Assembly (NCBI RefSeq): GCF_001267925.1
Contig: NZ_CP011409.1
Span: forward strand, 3,968,001-4,032,000
Direction of reading: 5' to 3'
Length of the DNA: 64,000 bases
Origin: Herbaspirillum hiltneri N3
GTDB taxonomy: Bacteria > Pseudomonadota > Gammaproteobacteria > Burkholderiales > Burkholderiaceae_D
This document shows, in pieces, positions 8,952 to 16,244 of the stretch (position 1 is the first letter of the stretch; each line of letters opens with the position of its first letter). The position numbers and the translations under genes were made by a program. Below the pieces are notes generated by a model that was not told where the DNA came from, ran no database searches, and worked only from the letters and a program-made list of their open reading frames with translations.

Positions 8952-8978
8952 GCGTTTGTTTGGATATTATTTGAACGC
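8952..8978. promoter_or_regulatory. Inverted repeat between MFS gene and its regulator
   Basis: GCGTT and AACGC arms are separated by 17 bases in the 84-base gap between the divergent MFS and regulator genes. An overlapping 10-of-12 palindrome, ACAAGCGTTTGT, starts three bases upstream. It is a candidate operator for the neighbouring HTH protein. Confidence 0.35.
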
Positions 8979-8994
8979 ATGCTAAACCTGCACA

Positions 8995-9654
8995 ATGAAT
9001 TACACAAGTAAAAACTTGGAAAATAACGCAGACATGTCCACGGCTGAGCGCATCCTGCTCCGGCTAAAGACGCGCGGCCCGGCCTCCACGGCGACACTGG
9101 CGCAGGAGCTCGCAATGACGGCGGAAGCCGCGCGCCTGCAGGTGCAGAAGCTGCTGGCGGAAGAGTTGATCAGCGGCGCGCAGGAAGCCGCCGCCGGCGC
9201 CGGACGTCCGCGCCAGAACTGGGAACTGAGCGCAGCCGGCCATGCGCGCTTCCCCGATACGCATGCCTACCTGACCATCCAGTTGATCGGCTCGATCAGA
9301 CAGCTGTTCGGCGAGGAGGGACTGGACCGCCTGATTTCCCAACGCGAAGGCGAGATGCGCAAGGATTACCTGAAGGCCTGCAGCGGCCTTGCGAGCATTC
9401 CCAGAAAGCTCGACAAGCTGGCCGCCCTGCGCGCCGCCGAAGGCTACATGGCGCGCGTCGAAAAGGACGGCAAGGACTGGCTGCTGATCGAAGACCATTG
9501 CCCGATCTGCGCGGCGGCGACCAGCTGCCAGGGCTTCTGCCGCTCGGAGCTGCAGCTGTTCCGCGAAGTCATCGGCGGCGACGCCTCGGTCACGCGCGAA
9601 GAGCATTTGCTGGCCGGTGCGCGGCGCTGCGTCTACCGCGTCAGCAATACCTGA
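8995..9654 (+). CDS. HTH transcriptional regulator with C-terminal cysteine cluster
   Basis: This 219-residue protein has a winged helix-turn-helix at about residues 15-75 (TAERILLRLKTRGPAS, then AGRPRQNWELS) and a C-terminal cluster EDHCPICAAATSCQGFC with four cysteines. The layout matches the COG2345 (SufR-like) predicted regulators, in which such cysteines may bind an iron-sulfur cluster or a metal. It is divergent from the MFS gene and probably regulates it. The first ATG is used; an ATG at 9034 (MSTAER) is equally plausible, since neither has a strong ribosome-binding site. Confidence 0.8.
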   Translation: MNYTSKNLENNADMSTAERILLRLKTRGPASTATLAQELAMTAEAARLQVQKLLAEELISGAQEAAAGAGRPRQNWELSAAGHARFPDTHAYLTIQLIGSIRQLFGEEGLDRLISQREGEMRKDYLKACSGLASIPRKLDKLAALRAAEGYMARVEKDGKDWLLIEDHCPICAAATSCQGFCRSELQLFREVIGGDASVTREEHLLAGARRCVYRVSNT

Positions 9655-9760
9655 TGCCGTAGACGCAAAGTTGTATAGGCAATGCCGTCGGCTTCATGTC
9701 AGAATCGCTCCCGGAACCTGTTCACACAACATGAAAAAATCCCCATATAAGGAAGCTGCA

Positions 9761-10198
9761 ATGAAGACACCGATGACCACCTGCCTGCTGGCGCTGACGA
9801 TGGCTTTGAGCGCCTGCGCAATCCAGCCTGCCGGCGAGCGGACAACGCCGACCGGACAAGTGCCGCAAGCGCGCGTTTATATCAAGAGCATGCTATCGCA
9901 ATCGTCGGGAACGGCCGAAGTGCAGTTCTCGCGCAGCAAGTCTTTCCTGTCCGGGAATGCACCGCTGGAGCTGGCGATCAATGATGTGGTGCTGGCGCAG
10001 ATCGAGTCCGGCGAACAGTTGAGCATCTGGCTCAAGCCGGGGACCAGCTACGATTTCAGCGTCAAGCCGGTGCATTCGCTGAATAGCCAGACCTATCCCT
10101 TAACCAGAAAGATCACCGTGGATCTGAAAAATGCCGGCGTCTACAAGATATTCATCGGTAGCGACCAGGGCGGCGCTACCCTGGAACAGCAAAAGTAA
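9761..10198 (+). CDS. Putative lipoprotein, DUF2846-like
   Basis: This 145-residue protein has a lipoprotein signal, MKTPMTTCLLALTMALSAC, with the lipobox LSAC at residues 16-19. The rest is a small beta-rich domain (RVYIKSML, ELAINDVVLAQIESGEQLSIWL, GVYKIFIG) that resembles DUF2846-type lipoproteins, though I am not certain. The ATG at 9761 is chosen because AAGGAAG precedes it at good spacing; in-frame ATGs upstream would spoil the signal peptide. A strong terminator follows, so it is probably monocistronic. Confidence 0.75.
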   Translation: MKTPMTTCLLALTMALSACAIQPAGERTTPTGQVPQARVYIKSMLSQSSGTAEVQFSRSKSFLSGNAPLELAINDVVLAQIESGEQLSIWLKPGTSYDFSVKPVHSLNSQTYPLTRKITVDLKNAGVYKIFIGSDQGGATLEQQK

Positions 10199-10234
10199 AA
10201 CATGAAGGTGTCCGGAGCGATTTCCGGACTATTC

Positions 10235-10264
10235 AAAAAAGCGCGGCTGGTCCGCGCTTTTTTA
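10235..10264 (+). terminator. Intrinsic terminator
   Basis: A stem AAGCGCGG/CCGCGCTT with a short loop and six or more T follows the lipoprotein gene. A smaller TCCGG/CCGGA hairpin lies just before it. The remaining 205 bases up to the cyclase gene show no further gene. Confidence 0.9.
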
Positions 10265-10469
10265 ATGCCTTCCGGAAAATTGATGCATCCCTGCAACGCC
10301 CATGGCATACGGCTTTCATGATGATCCTGCGGCAAAGATTTCCTCAGGAAAACACTCTCGCCGAAATAACAACACTCTCCGGAAAATTATCAATTAACCA
10401 TCATTCTTCACGAGCGGATGAACTTCCCCGGCACTAAGATGTGGGGAAAATCGACAATAAGAACCTCTC

Positions 10470-11867
10470 ATGGACGAAGAACTCTATCTCATCAAGGATG
10501 CCGGCGTGAGCCCGCGCCAGGTTCGCCTGGCTCGCGTCATCGTCGGGCTGCTGGTGCTGTCGGCGGTCATCGCCACGCCGCTGGCGACGACGCCCCTGCT
10601 GCCGATTCCCGGGTACATGAGCGCCTTCGGCATCGCCATGATCGTGGTTAACATCATCCTGGCCTCGCTGCTGTTTGCCAAAGGACTGATCGAAAGCAAG
10701 GAGTCCTCGATCCGGCTGGGCGCTGCCTATTTTTTCGTGACGGTGATTTTTGTGCCGCTGATCGCAGCCTTTCCCGGCGGCCTGATGGAAGCGCCCATCA
10801 TCGGCAGCAACAGCAGCGCGGTATGGCTCTGGTGTAGCTGGCATACCGGTTTCGGCCTCCTGATCATCCGCTACGCGACGAGTTCGGACGACACCGCCGG
10901 CACTGCAACCAGCGTGCGCAAATCCATCCTCGCCACGATTGCCGTGGTGGCGCTGCTGACGCTGGGGGCAACGCTGGGCCTGCCTTATTTGCCGGAAGTG
11001 TTCCGCAACGGCCGCAACTTCTTCGATGATTCAACCATCCTGGTTCCGGCGCTGGTGTTCGGCGTCAATGCCATCGGCTTGCTTTGCGTGATGCGCATGC
11101 GCGAAGAAAAACCGGAACGGCTGTGGGTCATGGTCGGCATGGTCGCCGCCTGTATCGACGTCTGGCTGACGCTGTATGGCGGCGCGCGCTTTTCCCTGGG
11201 TTGGTATTTTGCCAAGATAACCAGCCTGTTCACTTCGCTGGTGGTCCTGATTTCGCAGTTGTACGGCATTACGCGGCTGTATCACGGCATCGCCGGCGCC
11301 AACAAGATCCTCATGACGCAGGCCAACCAGGACGGCCTGACTGCGCTGTCGAACCGGCGCTGCTTTGACCAGGTGCTGGAAATCGAATGGAATCGCGCCC
11401 GCCGCGACAAACGTTCGCTGGCACTGCTGATGATCGACGTCGACCATTTCAAAAAATACAACGATTGCTATGGCCACCTGGCCGGCGACGACTGCCTGCG
11501 CCAGATCGCGCAGCAGCTCTTGCGCGTGATCAACCGTCCCGGCGACGTTGCGGCCCGTTACGGCGGCGAGGAATTCGTGGTCATTCTGCCCAACACGGAC
11601 GCCGCCGGCGCCCGCCTGGTCGCCGAACGCCTGCTGCTCAATCTGTCTGCGGCGTCGATCCCGCACGCCGACAATCAGCCGCTGGGCCAGGTCACGCTCA
11701 GCATCGGCGTATCGGCCACGGTGCCTGGTCCGGGCGCCAGCACGAGCGCACTGGCGCTGGCAGCCGACAAGGCCTTGTACGAGGCCAAGGAAAGCGGCCG
11801 CAACAAGGTCTGCACCGCCCCGCGTGAACTAGTCACGCCGGCACCACCGGCTTTCCTCATGAGCTGA
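10470..11867 (+). CDS. Membrane-bound diguanylate cyclase (GGDEF)
   Basis: This 465-residue enzyme would make cyclic di-GMP from two GTP at the inner membrane. About seven hydrophobic segments fill residues 20-270, with no sensor domain I can name. The GGDEF domain (about 290-455) has the active GGEEF motif at residues 365-369, the metal-binding DVDHFKKYND, and an intact RxxD inhibitory site (RPGD, 356-359), so product feedback is expected. It appears monocistronic; the ribosome-binding site before the ATG is weak. Confidence 0.95.
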   Translation: MDEELYLIKDAGVSPRQVRLARVIVGLLVLSAVIATPLATTPLLPIPGYMSAFGIAMIVVNIILASLLFAKGLIESKESSIRLGAAYFFVTVIFVPLIAAFPGGLMEAPIIGSNSSAVWLWCSWHTGFGLLIIRYATSSDDTAGTATSVRKSILATIAVVALLTLGATLGLPYLPEVFRNGRNFFDDSTILVPALVFGVNAIGLLCVMRMREEKPERLWVMVGMVAACIDVWLTLYGGARFSLGWYFAKITSLFTSLVVLISQLYGITRLYHGIAGANKILMTQANQDGLTALSNRRCFDQVLEIEWNRARRDKRSLALLMIDVDHFKKYNDCYGHLAGDDCLRQIAQQLLRVINRPGDVAARYGGEEFVVILPNTDAAGARLVAERLLLNLSAASIPHADNQPLGQVTLSIGVSATVPGPGASTSALALAADKALYEAKESGRNKVCTAPRELVTPAPPAFLMS

Positions 11868-11988
11868 GCGGGTTGGGAGCCAGATATTCAACAAACCGAT
11901 AACTGGTATTGGTAATCAAAATTGGAAAAGGTCATCTGAAACACGCATACTGCAACGCAACATAACTCACTTTCTTGCGGAGCCTACC

Positions 11989-12069
11989 ATGCGTATCCTG
12001 ATCGACGTCCTGCCATACACCCTGCTGATCGCTGCAATGGTCGCACGTTATTTCGCGTCGACACGCTGA
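11989..12069 (+). CDS. Possible 26-residue membrane microprotein
   Basis: A 26-codon frame has GGAG eight bases before the ATG and an intrinsic terminator about 50 bases after the stop. The product, MRILIDVLPYTLLIAAMVAR then YFASTR, is one hydrophobic helix with a basic C-terminus, like known single-pass microproteins. It has no recognisable family. The transcript unit (ribosome-binding site, ORF, terminator) supports it, but random occurrence is not excluded. Confidence 0.45.
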   Translation: MRILIDVLPYTLLIAAMVARYFASTR

Positions 12070-12119
12070 TCCATGGCGGCAAGCCTGCTGCGGGCCACCG
12101 CAGCCAGGTCTGAAATGAA

Positions 12120-12145
12120 AAAAGGGCGGATTTTTCCGCCCTTTT
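12120..12145 (+). terminator. Intrinsic terminator
   Basis: A perfect 11-base stem AAAAGGGCGGA/TCCGCCCTTTT with a TTTT loop is followed by GTTTTTG. It closes the unit of the 26-codon ORF and could also serve the cyclase gene. Confidence 0.85.
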
Positions 12146-12329
12146 GTTTTTGTTTTTCGCTTTATTTTTACTTTTCCTCCAGCGCAACGCTCCTCTTTCC
12201 GCGTCTTTACAATCCTTTCGCGCCGTTCAAGTAACCGTCCCTGCCGTCGTTATGGAGCTGGGTGGCCGTGCTCGCTTGGCATTACACTCCACGCTCCATT
12301 TCGCTTCCCTTCATTTCGAAAGACCTCTC

Positions 12330-12461
12330 ATGCCGCGCATCATGACTCTCCTCCTCGCGACCGCACTGGCGCTGGCCATCTCCGGCTGTGCCTGCGTGCC
12401 CGGTTTCGTGGGTTTTGACAGTCGCTGCGGCTTCACCAATCTGCCCAGCGGCCAGCCCTGA
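12330..12461 (+). CDS. Small lipoprotein (43 aa)
   Basis: The 43-residue product has a lipoprotein signal (MPRIMTLLLATALALAISGC) with lipobox ISGC and a short mature part of about 24 residues that carries two more cysteines (CACVPGFVGFDSRCGF). The function is unknown. It is short enough to recall entericidin-type lipoproteins but has no clear similarity. The upstream AAAGA is a weak ribosome-binding site. An ATG four codons later would also give a signal peptide. Confidence 0.55.
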   Translation: MPRIMTLLLATALALAISGCACVPGFVGFDSRCGFTNLPSGQP

Positions 12462-12547
12462 GGACAATTTACACTTGCAAATCGGGGTTAAGTTTTTACC
12501 CCGCAGGGTCTGCAGTGCAACGCAACAAAAACGCAGCCGACAACTTA

Positions 12548-13387
12548 TCAATGCAGGTGCAATTCCAGCCATGCTGCCAGGTCGTTTTGCGCGCGCAAAC
12601 GACGCTCCGGCGATTCGTTGAAAATCTCATGGAAGGCGTCGTCGTAGCAATGCATGGTTTTGTCGACCTGCGGCACATGCGCGAAGAATGCCCGGCTGCC
12701 GGCAGGATCGACAAAGGCATCGTCGTCGGCGAACTGCAACAGCAACGGTGAAGTAAACGTGCCGGCATCGCGCTGCACGCACGCCATCGCATCCAGCATG
12801 AAATTGACCACCCGCGCCGCCACCTTGCCGTGATTGAGTGGATCGCCGCGGAAGTCGCGCACCACTGCCTCATCATGGGACAAACGCTGCGCGGGCAGGC
12901 TGGTCGGAACGGCGAACCCGGGCGCGAGTTTCGTGGTCAGCGCGAGCAGGAATTTCTGGAAGCCCGACATGCGGATTGCCAGCGCCGGCGACGACAGTAT
13001 CAGGCCGCGCACCTTGGACCAGCCCCCGGTGGCGAAGCGCGCCGCCACCAGGCCGCCCATGCTGTGGCCGAACAAAAACGGCGTGGCCTGCGCGAGAGCA
13101 GCGAAATCGTCGAACACGATTTTGAGGTCATCAAGGAAATCATCGTTCGCCTGCACGCTGCCGCGCGCACCTTCCGAACGGCCATGACCGCGATGATCGT
13201 GAATCCGCACCGAGCAACCGGCTGCATGTAAAATTCCCGCCAGCTCGATGTAGCGACCGCCATGCTCACCCAGCCCGTGCACCAGCACAATGGCGCCGCG
13301 CGGCTGCGGATGCAGGTAGTCACGATAGAAAAGCCGCACGCCGTCGGCGGCCTGGAGGAATCCCGTATTTTGATTATTGTCGGACAT
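12548..13387 (-). CDS. Alpha/beta hydrolase, monoacylglycerol lipase/lysophospholipase-like
   Basis: This cytosolic serine hydrolase of 279 residues is of the PldB/MGL type. Visible motifs are the oxyanion loop HGLGEHGGRY, DHRGHGRSEG, the nucleophile elbow GHSMGG, the acid in FADDDAFVDP and the base in DDAFHEIF. Family enzymes hydrolyse monoacylglycerols or lysophospholipids; the natural substrate here is unknown. The start at 13387 has AAGGA 11 bases upstream; an ATG at 13429 with AGGG nearby would add 14 residues. Confidence 0.9.
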   Translation of the reverse strand: MSDNNQNTGFLQAADGVRLFYRDYLHPQPRGAIVLVHGLGEHGGRYIELAGILHAAGCSVRIHDHRGHGRSEGARGSVQANDDFLDDLKIVFDDFAALAQATPFLFGHSMGGLVAARFATGGWSKVRGLILSSPALAIRMSGFQKFLLALTTKLAPGFAVPTSLPAQRLSHDEAVVRDFRGDPLNHGKVAARVVNFMLDAMACVQRDAGTFTSPLLLQFADDDAFVDPAGSRAFFAHVPQVDKTMHCYDDAFHEIFNESPERRLRAQNDLAAWLELHLH

Positions 13388-13776
13388 GGCGCTGCGTTTC
13401 CTTGAAGGGGAGATCACGGACGTCTGCATATTGCCCTAAAAACCGGCAATGCACAGCATCGCCCCCCACTGAGTAAAAGCGGAATATGCGCAGCAAGGAA
13501 AATCGGAAACACGACAGATAAGCGGCAGACAACCGGAAAACAAACGCGCCGGACAATCTGCTCAAAAAAATCGCGATGCAGATCGTCCGGTGGCTGTGGA
13601 ACGCCGCGCCGGGCGCTCCTGAGGAATTGGTGTTGGTATATTTTCTAACCGCCAACTCCGGTATCGAGACCAGATAATAAATTCGCTTCCGCGCTCCACC
13701 AATCGGACGATGCCGGATTGCCTTGTAGGACAAGCTCCCCCTATCGCCCGGCGCCAGTGCCTGCGGCTACTGCCCC
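13388..13776. other. Gene-free stretch with a long inverted repeat
   Basis: I see no convincing gene in this stretch between two minus-strand genes. It holds a 13-base inverted repeat (13549-13561 and 13578-13590, CCGGACAATCTGC against GCAGATCGTCCGG, 12 of 13 paired) with a 16-base A-rich spacer, and no T-run after it on either strand. The sequence is less GC-rich than its neighbours around 13440-13570. Confidence 0.5.
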
Positions 13777-15147
13777 TCAGACCGACGAATTCCGGCTCGC
13801 GATTTCGATGCGCTCGCGACGGCGTGTACGACGCACACGTCGCAGCGCCAGTTGCACGCTGGCCAGCCAGGATAGCGGACGCGGATGTACGACCGCGCGC
13901 AATGCACGTGCATAGTCGAGTATCAGCCCCGGCGTCCATGCCATCGTCATCGCTCGCTTGCGGATGTGGCTGGCGACCCAGACTTCCGGCGAGAACAGGA
14001 TCTTGACGAAGCTCGGCCAACGATCGGCGCGCTTGCCGATCACACCTTCCAATGCAGCCTCCAGCGCATGCGCGACGGTGCTGGAACAATTGCGATGCGT
14101 CAGGTTGTAAATCTCCTCGCGGCGATAGTCTTGCCAGAACTGCTGGAGGCGATGCGCATCGTAATCGCGGAAAGAAATCTTTTCAGTCGATTCGCACCAC
14201 GCCGCCGATTCGGACGGATAGTCGGTCAAATAGCGTCCGCGCACATTGTTGTCCGGCGTCGCACGCAGCAGGCGCGAAAACTCGCCCGGCGAACGATCGA
14301 TCTCAACCGCCGGATACAGGCTGATATACAGGCTCGGTGCGATCTCCAGCGCCGCGTGGCCGGTCGAGATGCGGCCGCTGGCATCAACCGCCGCGATGTA
14401 GCGATCGACGATGGGACGATGCAGCGTTTCTTCGCGGGCCGAACCTGCCGGCGTCCAGACATGCACCGTCAGCGGCGTCGCCGAAGTGGCGACTGCCGGC
14501 GCCATCGCCGGCGGCTGCCCATCGTAGCTGCCCGCATCGAGCGGCCGGCCGGAGCCGGCGTTGCGATAGTCCAGTTGCGACATGGAACTCTCGCGCGGCA
14601 AACGGCGCGAACGGCTTGCCAGCCAGATCATGCTCCAGCCGCTGAAGATCAACCCCATGCCCAGGCAATACGGCACGGTGCCTTTGTAGTGTGTTGGGTA
14701 AGGCTGGAAGAAAAAAATCGCAATCAGGATCTGGCCGACACCGCCTGCCACCGCCATGCGCCAACGCGGAAAACGCACGATGGCGGCCGAGATGATTTGC
14801 AAGCCGCCACCGATCGTGAAGGCCGTGCCGAATAACATGGCCAGCAGCATATCGCTGGTGGGATACGACGAAATGATCAGCAGCGCAGTCAGCAGGAACA
14901 GACCGCCCTTGACATGGCGCAGCGTCTTTTGCGCGCCCACGCCGCTCGACGCCAGGAACAAGGTGGCGAGACTTTCCAGCAGCAACAGCCAGCCGAACAA
15001 CGTGAGTGGAAACACCAGCACGCCGTCGAGCGCATCCACGCAGAGGCCGATGCCGATGACTGCCCAAGCCAGCCCGATCAATGCCAGCACATGCCAATAA
15101 CGCCGGATAAAATCCGCTCCCAACAACAGCAACACCAGACGTATCAC
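13777..15147 (-). CDS. HdeD-like membrane domain fused to a possible permuted papain-like hydrolase
   Basis: This protein has 456 residues. Residues 1-180 hold about six membrane segments that resemble the HdeD/DUF308 acid-resistance family (normally about 190 residues in total). After a linker rich in Ala, Pro and Gly (190-225) comes a soluble domain of about 230 residues. It holds a GHAALEI motif (His264) and later NLTHRNCSSTVAHAL (Cys354). His before Cys in these contexts recalls circularly permuted NlpC/P60-type (papain-like) domains; the catalytic assignment is inference. The C-terminus is very basic (RRVRRTRRRER). It has a single copy, no operon partner and no clear terminator. Confidence 0.7.
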   Translation of the reverse strand: MIRLVLLLLGADFIRRYWHVLALIGLAWAVIGIGLCVDALDGVLVFPLTLFGWLLLLESLATLFLASSGVGAQKTLRHVKGGLFLLTALLIISSYPTSDMLLAMLFGTAFTIGGGLQIISAAIVRFPRWRMAVAGGVGQILIAIFFFQPYPTHYKGTVPYCLGMGLIFSGWSMIWLASRSRRLPRESSMSQLDYRNAGSGRPLDAGSYDGQPPAMAPAVATSATPLTVHVWTPAGSAREETLHRPIVDRYIAAVDASGRISTGHAALEIAPSLYISLYPAVEIDRSPGEFSRLLRATPDNNVRGRYLTDYPSESAAWCESTEKISFRDYDAHRLQQFWQDYRREEIYNLTHRNCSSTVAHALEAALEGVIGKRADRWPSFVKILFSPEVWVASHIRKRAMTMAWTPGLILDYARALRAVVHPRPLSWLASVQLALRRVRRTRRRERIEIASRNSSV

Positions 15148-15282
15148 GTTCGATCCCCCCTTCAGATGACCGCCCTGCGCGGTCCGATCTATTTCCCTGC
15201 GTCCATTTTACCGTCGTCGCGATGCTTGTTCCCAACGGAAAGAATCGACGACAATGGGCAGCCCTCTCTCTTTAGACCATCC

Positions 15283-16047
15283 ATGCTCCTCTTTTCCACA
15301 CTTGTCGGCGCGGTACTGATGTTTCCTCTGAACATGGTGCTGCTCGGCGCCCTCGGGCTGCTGTTGCGACAACGCCGGCCAAGGGCGATATGGCTGAGCT
15401 GGACAGCGCTGGCATTGTTGCTGGTGTTCAGCACGCGGGCCGGCGCCCTGCTGCTGGTCGCGCCGCTGGAAATGCGGACGCCGCCGCTGGCATCGATTCC
15501 TCCGGCGGCACAGGCCATCGTCGTGCTCAGCGGTGCGCGCCTATCGAATGCACCGGAATACGGCCATCAGGACAAGCCGGGGTTCATCACGCTGGCGCGG
15601 TTGCAATACGCCGCGCGCCTGCACCGCGATGGCGGCTTGCCGATTCTCGTGACCGGCGGCAAACCCGACGGCTCGGCCGAAAGCGAAGCGGCAGTGATGG
15701 CGCGCAGCCTGCACGACGACTTCGGCGTCGTTACGCGCTGGCAGGAGCAGGCGTCCGACACCACCGCAGACAACGCGCGGCTGACGGCGCCGATCCTGCG
15801 CAATGCCGGCGTGCAACAGGTGCTGCTTGTGACCGACGCCATGCACATGCCGCGCGCGGTACGGAGCTTTCATAAGCAAGGCATCGACGTCATCCCGGCA
15901 CCGACGATTTTTTTCAGCGATGAACGCCTTACGCTCAACGACTGGCTGCCGGGAGGCGAAGGATTGCGACGCAGCAACTACGCGTTGCACGAATGGTTAG
16001 GCTCACTCTGGTACGCGTTGCGACCCATCGCAAACAAAAGCCGATAA
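15283..16047 (+). CDS. YdcF/DUF218-family protein
   Basis: This 254-residue protein has two N-terminal membrane segments (about residues 2-27 and 34-55) and a DUF218 domain from about residue 75. Family motifs are VVLSGARL, ILVTGGKPDGSAESEA, DTTADNARL and LVTDAMHMPRAVRSF. Relatives such as ElyC and SanA act in envelope integrity; the reaction is not established. The ATG at 15283 matches the start of the first membrane segment; the open frame upstream overlaps the divergent HdeD-type gene and is not coding. Confidence 0.85.
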   Translation: MLLFSTLVGAVLMFPLNMVLLGALGLLLRQRRPRAIWLSWTALALLLVFSTRAGALLLVAPLEMRTPPLASIPPAAQAIVVLSGARLSNAPEYGHQDKPGFITLARLQYAARLHRDGGLPILVTGGKPDGSAESEAAVMARSLHDDFGVVTRWQEQASDTTADNARLTAPILRNAGVQQVLLVTDAMHMPRAVRSFHKQGIDVIPAPTIFFSDERLTLNDWLPGGEGLRRSNYALHEWLGSLWYALRPIANKSR

Positions 16048-16054
16048 GGCCAAG

Positions 16055-16087
16055 GAAAGCCTCACTAATCGGGGCTTTCTTTTTTTC
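16055..16087 (+). terminator. Intrinsic terminator of the DUF218 gene
   Basis: A GAAAGCC/GGCTTTC stem with an 11-base loop is followed by eight T. It begins eight bases after the stop codon. Confidence 0.85.
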
Positions 16088-16096
16088 TACCACGTT

Positions 16097-16124
16097 TAAA
16101 GTTATCCTGTTGTCGGGCCGTTAA
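16097..16124 (+). promoter_or_regulatory. Sigma-28 (FliA) promoter of the Cache chemoreceptor
   Basis: TAAAGTTA and GCCGTTAA are separated by 12 bases. The FliA consensus is TAAAGTTT-N11-GCCGATAA, so each half matches in seven of eight positions. It lies about 120 bases before the chemoreceptor ATG, in the right orientation, and would place the gene in the late flagellar regulon. Confidence 0.75.
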
Positions 16125-16244
16125 CGACACAGTCCGGGCAGCATTCCGGACGACAACTCGGGTATTTGTATCCAAGTTTTCAAGGCATGCGCAGACACGC
16201 CGCTCATTTCAACTTTAATCAAAGAAAACTCTGGAGACCATGGG

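Noticed and set aside
10333..10367. Possible sigma-28 promoter before the membrane cyclase
   Set aside because: CAAAGATT and GCCGAAAT resemble the two halves, but the spacing is 19 bases where about 11 is needed.
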